This document shows, piece after piece, positions 55,894-64,000 of a stretch of 64,000 bases of DNA. Each line of letters begins with the position of its first letter. Within the stretch, counting starts at the first letter, position 1. Below the pieces are notes generated by a model. That model searched no databases. It had not been told where the DNA came from and saw only the letters and a program-made list of their open reading frames with translations. Location: contig CP079699.1 in assembly GCA_021383565.1 (NCBI GenBank), positions 372,001 through 436,000 of the forward strand, written 5' to 3'. Position numbers and translations under genes: made by a program. The stretch is from Levilactobacillus brevis (GTDB taxonomy: Bacteria; Bacillota; Bacilli; Lactobacillales; Lactobacillaceae).

Positions 55894-56196
55894 ATGGCTG
55901 AAATGGTAAAGTATTTTTGGACAAAAGCAGTAGATGACGGTACGCGTATCGGTTTGACGACTGAGGGCCAAGACGAATTAGGGACAATTAAATTCGCCAA
56001 ATTACCAGCAGTTGGGGACACCGTTAAGAAGGGCGACAACCTGTTGAGCGTTGAAGCTGACAAGGCGGTTTCCGATATTCCTAGCCCAGTTTCTGGGAAG
56101 GTCACCGCAGTTAACCCGGCCTTGACCGATGACTTCGCTGCGTTAAACGGTGCGGACACGGACGCTGCTTGGTTCGTGGACATTCAAGAAGCTTAA
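55894..56196 (+). CDS. gcvH: Glycine cleavage H-like lipoyl carrier protein
   Basis: 100 residues, shorter than the usual 125-130. The lipoylated Lys57 lies in SVEADKAVSDIPSPVSG. No gcvT, gcvPA or gcvPB is nearby, and lactobacilli usually lack them, so it probably serves as a lipoyl relay to other complexes rather than glycine cleavage. AGAGGAGA upstream. Confidence 0.88.
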   Translation: MAEMVKYFWTKAVDDGTRIGLTTEGQDELGTIKFAKLPAVGDTVKKGDNLLSVEADKAVSDIPSPVSGKVTAVNPALTDDFAALNGADTDAAWFVDIQEA

Positions 56197-56204
56197 TGAA
56201 CGAG

Positions 56205-56242
56205 TACCGGTGCTGACCCTTGCGGCTGGCACCGGTTTTTTT
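56205..56242 (+). terminator. gcvH terminator
   Basis: ACCGGTGC...GGCACCGGT then seven T. Confidence 0.9.
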
Positions 56243-56301
56243 AGTCTTCCAGTGAATGGACGGTCGCAACCGGTTTCTTAGGCCTTTACGCGGGAGTCGG
56301 G

Positions 56302-56307
56302 TATAAT
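56302..56307 (+). promoter_or_regulatory. -10 box of the SPFH gene
   Basis: TATAAT 33 bases before the start; a good -35 is not seen. Confidence 0.5.
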
Positions 56308-56339
56308 GGAGGTAGTAATTCGGAAATGGAGTGAGTCAC

Positions 56340-57191
56340 ATGAACGAAAAGAATGTGTTTCACATCAACGGCTACTTGGGTTTGTTGATTGTCTTGGCCT
56401 TATTTATTGTCGGTGGCTGGATGGCCTTTGAGGGCATCATGCTACCACTGGCGGTGATCATCATTATTCTGGCGGCGTTGGCGGCTAGCAGTTTGACCAT
56501 CATTAGCCCCAACCAGTCCAAGGTCCTAACATTCTTTGGACGCTATATTGGGACGATTCGTGAGGCAGGGCTGTATCTGACCGTCCCACTGACCAACAAG
56601 TCGACGGTCTCGCTACGGGTACGGAACTTCAACAGCGCCATTTTGAAAGTTAACGACCTGCAAGGGAACCCCGTGGAGATTGCCGCGGTGATCGTCTTTA
56701 AAGTGGTCGATACCAGCAAGGCGTTGTTCTCGGTGGAAGATTATGAGCAATTCGTGGAAATTCAAAGCGAATCGGCCATTCGGCACGTGGCCTCGGAATA
56801 CGCCTACGATAACTTTGGCGATGGTGAGGCACTGACCCTGCGGAGCAATCCGACAGAGGTCTCCAATCACTTGACGGAGGAGCTGCAGGAACGGTTGGAT
56901 GTCGCGGGGGTAAAGATCATTGAAACTCGCCTGACGCACTTGGCCTACGCGACTGAGATTGCGTCAGCGATGCTACAACGGCAACAATCGCAAGCTATTC
57001 TGTCCGCACGGAAGATCATCGTGGAAGGGGCCGTCTCGATTACCGAGGGTGCCATCACGCGGCTAGCTAACGAAACGGACCTGGAACTCAGCGACAATCA
57101 AAAATTACAGTTAATCAACAACATGATGGTTTCCATCATCAACGAGCGGGGCTCCCAACCGGTGATCAATACCGGGAAGGTCGAGTCCTAA
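56340..57191 (+). CDS. SPFH/band-7 membrane protein
   Basis: 283 residues. Two N-terminal membrane segments (about 10-30 and 33-52) precede a stomatin/prohibitin (SPFH) domain (about 55-235) starting ISPNQSKVLTFFGRYIGTIREAGLYLTVP. Such proteins form oligomeric rings that organise membrane domains or regulate proteases. Start: ATG 56340 has GGAG 8 bases before; the GTG at 56331 overlaps it. It forms a possible pair with the DUF2785 gene. Confidence 0.85.
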   Translation: MNEKNVFHINGYLGLLIVLALFIVGGWMAFEGIMLPLAVIIIILAALAASSLTIISPNQSKVLTFFGRYIGTIREAGLYLTVPLTNKSTVSLRVRNFNSAILKVNDLQGNPVEIAAVIVFKVVDTSKALFSVEDYEQFVEIQSESAIRHVASEYAYDNFGDGEALTLRSNPTEVSNHLTEELQERLDVAGVKIIETRLTHLAYATEIASAMLQRQQSQAILSARKIIVEGAVSITEGAITRLANETDLELSDNQKLQLINNMMVSIINERGSQPVINTGKVES

Positions 57192-57247
57192 TGAGTCAAC
57201 AGGCACGGTAGACCGCAGACGAGCGGAAAATTATTGGAGGGTCACGT

Positions 57248-58219
57248 ATGGATGAACAGATCGGGGAGTTGCAGCGACAGCTGGCGGCCTTAAATCAAGA
57301 ATTAAAGAGTGGGACGGTGTTTCAGTCTCTGGGGCCACGGTTGGGCCAGCTGATGGACGGCATTCACCGGCATCGGCGAACGCCCGTTACGCTACCCGAT
57401 GATCAGGACGGGATCACCGAATACCTGATGGAACTGCGTGATGAGCTCAACCAGAACCATTCCCTGTATCTGCCCCTGCAGGACCTCGATTTTTTACTGA
57501 GTCACCTGGCCTCGCCCGATCCAGACATTCGGTACAACGGGGTGAATTTCACCATTTATGACGCGCTACAGCAGAATGCGCTGGACGCCAACGAACAAGT
57601 CACGCTGATTAACTTTCTCAGCCGAGACGCCACGTTATTTGCCCACATTCTGGAGCCAACCAACGCCGCGGTCTTTGGCCGGGCCAGTTCGGCGTCGATG
57701 TTAGCTGTTGCGTTGCATTTTGCGGTCGAAAACGAGCTCCAGAGGAAGTTGGACTACCAGCATCTGGTGAATCAGGTAGCCACCTACATTTGCCTGGAGA
57801 CGGATACGCGGGGCTTTGTGAACCAACAGGGCTGGGCCCACGCGTACGCGGCCATTATTGACCTGCTGGTGGTGTTGTCCGAGACGGATGACCTACCGCG
57901 AGCCGACAAGCTCTTCTTACTGTTGACGCTGATTGAACGGTTGAAGCGGCTAACCACGCCGCTGATTTATGGGGAAAATGACCGGATGGCCGCGTACTTT
58001 GTCACGCTGACCAATCGCCATTCGCTCTATGAGGCGACGCTCCTCAACGCCCTCAAGCAGTGGCGGCAGACGGTAGCACGGCACCGACGGCCGGATAATC
58101 TGGCGGGATGGAATCAGTTCTTCAACCGTAAGCGGCTGTCAGACGCCTTACGCCTGCGCAAGGATGCCAGTCCCCAGCTCAAAAAATATTTAAACTCAAC
58201 TATCGATTTTTTAGGCTGA
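57248..58219 (+). CDS. DUF2785 family protein
   Basis: 323 residues, soluble and mostly helical. The GWAHAYAAIIDLLVVL segment and the preceding ETDTRGFVNQQ are typical of DUF2785, of unknown function. TTGGAGGGTC precedes the ATG. Confidence 0.75.
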   Translation: MDEQIGELQRQLAALNQELKSGTVFQSLGPRLGQLMDGIHRHRRTPVTLPDDQDGITEYLMELRDELNQNHSLYLPLQDLDFLLSHLASPDPDIRYNGVNFTIYDALQQNALDANEQVTLINFLSRDATLFAHILEPTNAAVFGRASSASMLAVALHFAVENELQRKLDYQHLVNQVATYICLETDTRGFVNQQGWAHAYAAIIDLLVVLSETDDLPRADKLFLLLTLIERLKRLTTPLIYGENDRMAAYFVTLTNRHSLYEATLLNALKQWRQTVARHRRPDNLAGWNQFFNRKRLSDALRLRKDASPQLKKYLNSTIDFLG

Positions 58220-58293
58220 AAAGATATTCAATTTTTTAGAGAAATGGTATACTGAAGGCTAACCGAAATATATACGATAGGATGAGTGACAAA

Positions 58294-59433
58294 ATGGATA
58301 CAAAAGCAAAATTACACGTAGGTCTATTATTCGGTGGTAATTCTTCGGAACATGATGTTTCTAAGCGTTCAGCCCACAACATTTATGATGCCATGGACAA
58401 GACGCGTTACGACGTCAGTTTATTCTTATTGACGCGTGACGGCTTTGTTCTGAGCGATGCCGCTTCTCGGCGCGTGTTCGACGGTGAAGACGAGGCAGCG
58501 GTGGCTGCTGAAGAACAAGCCCAAGTAGACGCTACGAACCCATTGGCACCCATTTGGAATTTATCCCAAGCAAAGGATATTGATGTTTTCTTCCCAATCA
58601 TTCATGGTAACTTGGGTGAAGACGGTACGATCCAGGGGCTTTTCCGCTTACTGAAAAAGCCTTTCGTGGGGAGTGGCGTCTTGGCATCAGCGACGGCCTT
58701 TGATAAGGATATGACGAAGCAGGTTCTGACGACCCATGGCATTCGGAACACGAAGTACGTGGTCATCACGCCGGAAAACCGTGACGAGTACGATTACGCC
58801 ACGGTTCAAGAAAAGTTGGGGACTAACGTCTTCATCAAGCCTGCCAACCAAGGCTCTTCAGTCGGCATTCACAAAGCTGGTAACGAACAAGAATTTAACG
58901 ACGGTATCGCGGATGCCTTCCGTTATGACTTCAAGATACTAGTGGAAGAAACGATTGCCGGACCAGAGGAAGTCGAAATTTCCATTTTGGGGAACGAACA
59001 CCCGCAAGCGTCCAAATTGGGGGCCATCCGGGTGCCAGAATCCGATGTGTTCTACGACTACAACAATAAGTTCGTCGATGCCAGTGGCGTGACCTTCGAA
59101 GTCCCGGTTGAACTACCAGCCGAACTGACGACGGAAATCACGACGATGGGATTACGGACTTACGCCGCATTAGGTTTGAAGGGGATGGCTCGGATCGATT
59201 ATCTGGTCTCCCAAGATGGCGTCCCGTACGTTGGCGAGGTCAACACGTTACCAGGGTTCACCAACATTAGCTTGTACCCACAACTGTGGCAAGCGTCCGG
59301 GATTAGCTATGCCGACTTAATCGACCGGTTGATTGACTTGGCACGTGACGAATTTAAGTATCAAAATGAATTGGCTTACGACTTCATTCCGTTAGATGAT
59401 AACTCGGCGGCTTCAACTTACAAGCCGAAGTAA
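58294..59433 (+). CDS. ddl: D-alanine-D-alanine ligase family, D-Ala-D-Lac (F) type
   Basis: 379 residues, ATP-grasp enzyme. HVGLLFGGNSSEHDVSKRSA at the N-terminus, FIKPANQGSSVGIHK and NTLPGFTNISLYPQLW at the C-terminus. The specificity residue in YDYNNKFVDASG is Phe (codon 59071-59073), equivalent to F261 in the Leuconostoc enzyme; a Tyr here means D-Ala-D-Ala. The cell wall should end in D-Ala-D-Lac, giving intrinsic vancomycin resistance. Start is uncertain: ATG 58282 abuts AGGA, so 58294 is preferred. Confidence 0.92.
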   Translation: MDTKAKLHVGLLFGGNSSEHDVSKRSAHNIYDAMDKTRYDVSLFLLTRDGFVLSDAASRRVFDGEDEAAVAAEEQAQVDATNPLAPIWNLSQAKDIDVFFPIIHGNLGEDGTIQGLFRLLKKPFVGSGVLASATAFDKDMTKQVLTTHGIRNTKYVVITPENRDEYDYATVQEKLGTNVFIKPANQGSSVGIHKAGNEQEFNDGIADAFRYDFKILVEETIAGPEEVEISILGNEHPQASKLGAIRVPESDVFYDYNNKFVDASGVTFEVPVELPAELTTEITTMGLRTYAALGLKGMARIDYLVSQDGVPYVGEVNTLPGFTNISLYPQLWQASGISYADLIDRLIDLARDEFKYQNELAYDFIPLDDNSAASTYKPK

Positions 59434-59450
59434 CACGGATAGTTTTAGGA

Positions 59451-59484
59451 ATCGAGGCTGTGACGGAAGTCATGGTCTCTTTTT
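59451..59484 (+). terminator. ddl terminator
   Basis: GAGGCTGTGAC-GGAA-GTCATGGTCTC (G-U pairs included) then six T. Confidence 0.8.
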
Positions 59485-59523
59485 TATTTTCACGAGTCGT
59501 TGAACTGGGAGGTTAGAACGCAC

Positions 59524-61143
59524 ATGAGGGGACAAACTTTTGGACACCGTTTAAGACGAAGCTGGCGACAGGGTCTCGGTGCCCCGGGGCTCTTGCTGGG
59601 TTGGGAAGTGCTTGCCGGCTTATTTGCTGCCGTGCGCTGGCTGAGTGGGCGTCCCGGTTGGTCGGTGGCGCTAGTCGTCACCAGCCTTGCCTTACTGATG
59701 ATGGCGGCCGGGCAACTCATGCAGGTGGCCCGACTGTACGGTCAGCCGACGTCCCCGGATTGGGTGACCAGCTGGCGGCTCGTGTGGCACCACAAGTGGG
59801 CGTGGTTAGCCGTCGTCCTCATCGTGGGACTTCTGGCGCTACCGTTAGGGCTATGGGGCTTGAGCAGTCGGGTCTTGGTTCGGGTACCGTTGGCGGCCAG
59901 TGTCGTGAACTTTGTCTCACTCCATCGCCGACCGGTCGTCGTGACCGCCGGCATCCTATACGTATTGCTGGCGGGATACCTGTTGTTATGGGGCCCGCGG
60001 CACTTCCATCGGTTGACACCTAGGATCGACCATCCCGGCTCAATAGGACAGATGCTAAGTGGCCTGCTCATTTGTGGTGGATTGACGGTGCTCTGGCGCG
60101 GCCTGGGTGTCGGCCTGGTCTGGCTAAATCAACAGTATGACCGCCATGGTAGCCTACTGGGGACGCGGTGGGTGTTGACCATTTCCCTAGTCATTGTCCT
60201 GTTGACCTTCGTTTTCGTCAGCATTCTGGGCGCCTTGACGCTGGTGTGGAGTTGGTATGGTCAGCCCGACTTATCCGGACGCAATCATGGTCGGCAGTCG
60301 CGACGCGGGTCACTGATTGGCGGCGGTCTGTGTCTCTTACTCTTGGGTACGGTCGTGCAGCAGACGCTGACGCAAGCGCCACAATTTTCACGGACCACGA
60401 CCATCAGTCATCGGGGCGTGGATCACGCGCGGGGCGTGCAGAATACCATTGGGGCCTTGAAGCAAGTGACCGGCGAGCACCCGAGTTACGTGGAAATGGA
60501 TTTGCACGAGACCAAGGACCACCAGTGGGTCGTGCTCCACGACGAGAATTTAGCGGCGTTAGCGGGCCGCAACGTCACGCCTCACCAGTTGACGTCGCGG
60601 CAGCTAACTGGGCTGACACTCCACGAGAACGGGCAATCCGCGCGCTTGGCGGGGTGGCCTGCGTATCTGGCGACCGCTGAACGTTTACACCAGCCGTTGA
60701 TGGTTGAACTCAAGACCACGCCGCAGGATTCGGCGGGGATGGTCAGGCGATTCGCGCACCAGTATGGTCAACGGTTGCTGCGCGATCACGCCATCGTCCA
60801 TTCCCTGGACTATCGGGTCGTCGCACAACTCAGACGGGAGATGCCTCGGCTGAAAGTGGGCTATATTCTGCCGTTTAATTGGGTCTCACCGCAGTCGGTA
60901 CCGGCGGACTTCTACTCGTTTCAACAGATTTCGGCGAGTCAGCAGTTCATTCTCGCTGCGCATCAGATGGGGGTCGCGGCGTATATTTGGACGCCGGATG
61001 TTCAGGATAAAATGGCCCGGATGTGGGCGCTGGGGGCAGACGGTCAGATTACCAATGAGTTGCAGCGTTTGCAAGCCGTCACGCAGCAGGCCCCGCAACG
61101 TGCACAGTGGGCAGTTCTTCAGAATTTTATTTTCAGCTATTAA
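59524..61143 (+). CDS. Glycerophosphodiester phosphodiesterase with membrane domain
   Basis: About 539 residues. A membrane region of about seven helices (1-285) precedes a GDPD TIM barrel (about 300-535). Catalytic His and Arg in SHRGV, Glu-x-Asp in VEMDLHETKD and His in VLHDENL are visible. It hydrolyses glycerophosphodiesters to glycerol-3-phosphate; with the membrane domain it may act on polyglycerol-phosphate wall polymers. Start ATG 59524 with GGGAGGT upstream; a longer TTG start is less likely. Confidence 0.9.
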   Translation: MRGQTFGHRLRRSWRQGLGAPGLLLGWEVLAGLFAAVRWLSGRPGWSVALVVTSLALLMMAAGQLMQVARLYGQPTSPDWVTSWRLVWHHKWAWLAVVLIVGLLALPLGLWGLSSRVLVRVPLAASVVNFVSLHRRPVVVTAGILYVLLAGYLLLWGPRHFHRLTPRIDHPGSIGQMLSGLLICGGLTVLWRGLGVGLVWLNQQYDRHGSLLGTRWVLTISLVIVLLTFVFVSILGALTLVWSWYGQPDLSGRNHGRQSRRGSLIGGGLCLLLLGTVVQQTLTQAPQFSRTTTISHRGVDHARGVQNTIGALKQVTGEHPSYVEMDLHETKDHQWVVLHDENLAALAGRNVTPHQLTSRQLTGLTLHENGQSARLAGWPAYLATAERLHQPLMVELKTTPQDSAGMVRRFAHQYGQRLLRDHAIVHSLDYRVVAQLRREMPRLKVGYILPFNWVSPQSVPADFYSFQQISASQQFILAAHQMGVAAYIWTPDVQDKMARMWALGADGQITNELQRLQAVTQQAPQRAQWAVLQNFIFSY

Positions 61144-61194
61144 TGGGTTCGACAGGAACTCAATTGTCGGTTAATAGACGCATATTCTAAACTA

Positions 61195-61243
61195 TAAAAG
61201 AGTTAATATACGGTCGATGGGCGGCCGAATATTAATCCTTTTA
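61195..61243 (+). terminator. Long hairpin terminator of the GDPD gene
   Basis: AAAAG, TTAATAT and GGTCG pair with CGGCC, ATATTAA and CTTTT. AT-rich but long. Confidence 0.6.
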
Positions 61244-61302
61244 TATCTAAATGATAAAATGGTATAGACAGATTAAAGTTCCTTAATAAAATCGCATAAT
61301 GC

Positions 61303-61330
61303 TTGTAATTCCCGGCAAATCACTTATCAT
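61303..61330 (+). promoter_or_regulatory. Promoter candidate of the PlcR-like gene
   Basis: TTGTAA, 16 bases, TATCAT, giving a leader of about 160 bases. The rest of 61244-61498 has no gene. Confidence 0.5.
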
Positions 61331-61498
61331 GGTAAATAAGATAAAGCGGCCGCAGTATGGCCAGTCATTACCAGGGGATGAAGATTAACGCCTGCTATTG
61401 TTTGCGGTCGGGGATTAGGTGTTAAGAACATTTTGAGTAATGTTCGGATTTATCAAGTTGACTGCTACCTAACGTTACGAATCGTAGGGAGAGATAAG

Positions 61499-62356
61499 AT
61501 GCGTTTATTAGGGAATAAAGTTAAACAATACCGGAAACAGAAGAATTTATCACAGCAAGAATTGGCCGATGGTATCTGTACGCAAGCGACCGTTAGCCTA
61601 ATGGAAAAGAAGAACAAGGTGCCTAGCATCAAGATTATTTTACAGATTTGCCGCCGGCTGAATATTTCCCTGGACGATGTGTTGTCCGGGTTAGGTAGCG
61701 GGTTGGATGAACAGTTTAACTGTATTTCCACGGCCGTCCGGCGAGAGGACTATGCCTTAGCTAGCGAACTGTTGGGGAAGATGAACATGACCAATGTGCA
61801 AAACGGTTTTGACCGTGAACGGTATCACTACTATCGCGGATTCATTGAGCTGGGTGCACGGCAGCGGCCGGATGAAGCCATTTTTCATTTTAATTTATTA
61901 TTACACCGGTCTTATCGGATGCCGTGGGACCTCTACGCTATCGTGGGTAACGTGGGGATGGCGGCGGCTTATTTGGAACGGCAGGAACTGGACAAGACCC
62001 GCTATTACTTGAATGCGGCCAGCAACTACTTAGATGACTTTGAGTGGCACGACGAGGAAAGTTTCCAACGGATGATCTGGGCCCGCTACCGGATTTCTAA
62101 GCTTTATTTAGCGTTGGAACAACCTCAATTGGCGGTTGAGAACGTCGAAGCGGCCCTGCGCGCGGTGAAGTATCAGACTTCACTGTACTTAATTGACGTG
62201 CTATACGAAGTTAAAGGACAGGCCGAACAAGCCTTGCTCGCGACAGCGGCGGCCAAGCGGAGTCTAGTAATTGCCAGAACGTTAGCGTTGGTGACGCACA
62301 ACGTGGCCTTGCAGGAACGTCTGATTCCCCAAATTGGCCCGATGTTAACGGAGTAA
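61499..62356 (+). CDS. XRE-TPR regulator, PlcR/RNPP-like
   Basis: 285 residues. An N-terminal XRE helix-turn-helix (LGNKVKQYRKQKNLSQQELADGICTQATVSLMEKKNKVPSIKIILQICRRLNISLDDVL) is followed by TPR-like helical repeats (about 75-280), the layout of RNPP regulators that bind small peptides. No secreted peptide gene is visible next to it. Start at 61499 with AGGGAG 8 bases before. Confidence 0.82.
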   Translation: MRLLGNKVKQYRKQKNLSQQELADGICTQATVSLMEKKNKVPSIKIILQICRRLNISLDDVLSGLGSGLDEQFNCISTAVRREDYALASELLGKMNMTNVQNGFDRERYHYYRGFIELGARQRPDEAIFHFNLLLHRSYRMPWDLYAIVGNVGMAAAYLERQELDKTRYYLNAASNYLDDFEWHDEESFQRMIWARYRISKLYLALEQPQLAVENVEAALRAVKYQTSLYLIDVLYEVKGQAEQALLATAAAKRSLVIARTLALVTHNVALQERLIPQIGPMLTE

Positions 62357-62360
62357 AGGA

Positions 62361-62387
62361 AAGCCTGAGGGTGACCTCGGGCTTTTC
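62361..62387 (+). terminator. Terminator of the PlcR-like gene
   Basis: AAGCC..AGG-GTGA-CCT..GGCTTTT. Confidence 0.8.
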
Positions 62388-62413
62388 GCGTCTTATCGTG
62401 AATTGGAGATCAA

Positions 62414-62451
62414 AAAAGTACCGCCACTGGCAATCCAGTAGCGGTACTTGG
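62414..62451 (-). terminator. Terminator of the universal stress gene
   Basis: On the minus strand AAGTACCGCTACTGG-ATTG-CCAGTGGCGGTACTT then TTTT. Confidence 0.9.
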
Positions 62452-62468
62452 TTTCAAACAGGTCATGG

Positions 62469-62948
62469 TTATCTTTCAGGATGAGTATTCTTAGCGGGCC
62501 GGTTATTTTGGTCGGTCCGAACCACCAGAACGTCGCAAACCGCGGTCCGCGTGACGTATTCAGTGACTGAGCCAATCAGTAACCGTTCCACCGCATTAAG
62601 TCCGGTGGCCCCGATCATGATCAAGTCAGTATCATTGTCCCGGGGAACGTCGCGGGCAATGATGGTCTTAGGCGCACCGTATTCGATCGCGTAGTCGATG
62701 CTCTCTAAGCCATCGGCCTTGGCATCAGCCACGTATTTGTCCAGCGTCTTTTTTGCCGTTTCCGTCACTTGCTCAACCATGCTGGTATCGAAGCTGGAAA
62801 TATTTTGGAAAGCCCGCGTATCAACAACGTGAACGAGATGTAAATCAGCATCGTTACGCTTAGCAACAGCGACCGCTTTCTTAAAGGCTAATTCAGCCTC
62901 GTATGAACCGTCAACTGGAACTAAAATGTGCTTGTATTGTTGTAACAT
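62469..62948 (-). CDS. Universal stress protein, UspA family
   Basis: 159 residues. ILVPVDGS at the N-terminus and the ATP-binding pattern GATGLNAVERLLIGSVTEYVTRTAVCDVLVVR at the C-terminus (G-2x-G-9x-G-S/T). Cytoplasmic. GAGAGGTG lies 7 bases before ATG 62948, which is preferred over a GTG at 62957. Confidence 0.93.
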   Translation of the reverse strand: MLQQYKHILVPVDGSYEAELAFKKAVAVAKRNDADLHLVHVVDTRAFQNISSFDTSMVEQVTETAKKTLDKYVADAKADGLESIDYAIEYGAPKTIIARDVPRDNDTDLIMIGATGLNAVERLLIGSVTEYVTRTAVCDVLVVRTDQNNRPAKNTHPER

Positions 62949-63044
62949 ATTGTTCACCTCTCATTACTTTATACTCTTATCATACGTTATTTGCCGCCAA
63001 ATAAAAAGCAATATGGTGAAAAAAGGTGGAAAACTTGGAAACGG

Positions 63045-63332
63045 TTACCGCTTTGGAAACCAATGCAAAAGCAACAGTTGAAACGCCATAATGGCAACCA
63101 CCCCAGCAAGTAAAGTGAGCGAAATAAAGATGGTGTTGTTCATGATGGTGGCGACGGCGGCGAGCACACCGATAATCATCAAAATAACGCCACAGATGAT
63201 GAGAACGTGGCTGAGCACGCTGGATTCTTCCGGATGAAAGACCAGGAAGGGCCGTTGGCGATGACTGAAGGCAAACCAGCCGATACCAAAGGAAAGTAGG
63301 GTGTAGCAAATCATGAGAATCGTGATGACCAT
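63045..63332 (-). CDS. Small membrane protein, unknown
   Basis: 95 residues with three helices (about 2-22, 42-62 and 68-90) and an HRQRPFLVFHPEESS loop. GGAGG lies before the start (AAGGAGGCCCCTC). Not recognised; sits between the stress protein and the 6S-like RNA. Confidence 0.65.
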   Translation of the reverse strand: MVITILMICYTLLSFGIGWFAFSHRQRPFLVFHPEESSVLSHVLIICGVILMIIGVLAAVATIMNNTIFISLTLLAGVVAIMAFQLLLLHWFPKR

Positions 63333-63452
63333 GAGGGGCCTCCTTGTAAGTTATCAATTGAATGAATTTGAGTCTGACGACCACGTCACTTCGGCAAGAA
63401 ACTCAGGCAAAGTGGCGTATGCCAATCTATTTAGAATAGCACACTGACGCCA

Positions 63453-63482
63453 AAAGAAAAGGACCATTCAATGGAATGGCCC
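63453..63482 (-). terminator. Terminator downstream of the 6S-like RNA
   Basis: On the minus strand GGGCCATTCCATTGAATGGTCC then TTTTCTTTT. Confidence 0.8.
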
Positions 63483-63504
63483 TCAAAGCACGAATGCTTT
63501 TGAT

Positions 63505-63692
63505 GATCTAAGTGGTGCCGTTAATTGTCTAGTCATGTTGACCCGCGATGACAAATGCAGGGGGGAGAGCGTGGCAGAGTGTCTGACTTCCAAGTGAAAA
63601 GGCATGTCATCTTCTCTGCCCTTAGGCAATCCCGTTTAATAATTACTTGTTCGGCAACTTGTAGTGAGACAACGCGTACACCTTAGAACCAC
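63505..63692 (-). ncRNA. ssrS: Probable 6S RNA (Lactobacillales, lacto-usp type)
   Basis: A gene-free stretch with its own promoter that would give an RNA of about 188 nt. The ends pair (AAGTGGT near 63695-63689 with ACCACTT at 63516-63510), then TTGTCT with AGACAA, and the far end has GGCAGAG/CTCTGCC, leaving an unpaired middle: the rod with a central bubble expected for 6S RNA, which binds the housekeeping RNA polymerase. Lies between rarA and a usp gene, matching the lacto-usp motif context. Called from shape and position, not from a covariance search. Confidence 0.6.
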
Positions 63693-63697
63693 TTGTA

Positions 63698-63725
63698 TAG
63701 TAGCATATTCTCCACGAAAATTCAA
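63698..63725 (-). promoter_or_regulatory. 6S RNA promoter
   Basis: On the minus strand TTGAAT, 16 bases, TACTAT. Confidence 0.7.
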
Positions 63726-63729
63726 TTCG

Positions 63730-64000
63730 TTACTTTCGGCTAGCCTGCCGCAATCGCTCGTATTGCGCGGCCAGCTGGCTCTCGAACCGCCCATTTGTTT
63801 TCGGGTGATAATATTGGGCATTGCGAAGAGTGTCTGGAAGATACTGTTGTTTGACCCAGTCGTTAGGAAAATTGTGTGGGTACTGGTAGTCCGTGCCGTG
63901 GCCTAATTTCTTAGCACCGGCGTAGTGGGCGTCTTTCAGATGATCGGGAACGGCGCCATTGTGGCCATTCAGCACGTCGGCTAGGGCGTCGTCCATGGCG
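63730..64000 (-). CDS. rarA: Replication-associated recombination protein A, C-terminal part
   Basis: Only the last 90 or so codons are inside the window; the gene continues past 64000. GHNGAVPDHLKDAHYAGAKKLGHGTDYQYPHNFPNDWVKQQYLP is the C-terminal signature of the RarA/MgsA AAA+ clamp-loader-like ATPase, which acts at stalled replication forks. Confidence 0.9.
   Translation of the reverse strand, partial: AMDDALADVLNGHNGAVPDHLKDAHYAGAKKLGHGTDYQYPHNFPNDWVKQQYLPDTLRNAQYYHPKTNGRFESQLAAQYERLRQASRK

Noticed and set aside
59601-60680. Overlapping frames inside the GDPD gene
   Set aside because: Out-of-frame shadows of a GC-rich gene; the GDPD frame has all catalytic motifs.

Overview
The window is a low-GC Gram-positive chromosome segment from a lactic acid bacterium of the Lactobacillaceae, probably close to Levilactobacillus or Lactiplantibacillus. 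This rests on the gene order tdk-prfA-prmC-tsaC-glyA-upp-atpBEFHAGDC-DUF1146-murA-mbl-yidD-DUF2969-rodA, on a tmRNA encoding the tag AKNNNNSYALAA, on Lactobacillales-type families (DUF2969, GRP sugar uptake, an F-type D-Ala-D-Lac ligase) and on an intermediate GC content. No species call is possible from the sequence alone.

Layout. 1-5.2 kb: DUF1304 membrane protein, a lone AP2/zinc-knuckle DNA-binding-like protein, fumarase, an M20 dipeptidase and a secreted NlpC/P60 hydrolase. 5.3-12.3 kb: tmRNA, an OmpR-type two-component system, an RlmI-like rRNA methyltransferase, a GRP-type sugar transporter and glucose-6-phosphate isomerase. 12.6-18.2 kb: a 1005-residue YfhO protein, a small OB-fold-like gene under a textbook LexA (SOS) promoter, an IS30-type insertion sequence, and divergent tRNA-Glu and tRNA-Gln genes. 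18.2-24.9 kb: a 6.7-kb integrative element in the 3' end of tRNA-Gln. 25-35.6 kb: an LPXTG adhesin, a divergent EAL/GGDEF pair for cyclic-di-GMP, a heterodimeric ABC exporter in which both subunits carry one in-frame stop codon, and a class-C-like serine hydrolase. 35.8-61 kb: core housekeeping genes for cell wall (gatD-murT, murA, rodA, mbl, ddl), translation (prfA, prmC, glyA), nucleotide salvage (tdk, upp) and the complete F1Fo ATP synthase operon. 61.4-64 kb: a PlcR-like regulator, universal stress protein, a probable 6S RNA and the 3' end of rarA.

The most unusual part is the integrative element. It has 14-bp att repeats, integrase arm-type repeats at both ends, a tyrosine integrase, a CI-like repressor, two small HTH proteins, a Rha-type protein and a RinA/ArpU-like regulator, but no recognisable replication or capsid gene. 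Nearly half of it is noncoding and built from repeated modules: four copies of a hairpin element with compensatory base changes, two copies of a second stem-loop element, two iteron arrays around AT-rich cores that look like replication origins, and five full copies plus one degenerate copy of the palindrome CCTAGATCTAGG placed at gene 3' ends, sometimes supplying the stop codon. It looks like a stripped, modular satellite of a phage.

A second dispersed element, with about 22-26-bp terminal inverted repeats and internal stems, occurs three times between genes (2.6, 5.3 and 34.1 kb) and looks like a MITE-like family. Sites were read by eye; no database search or folding program was used.
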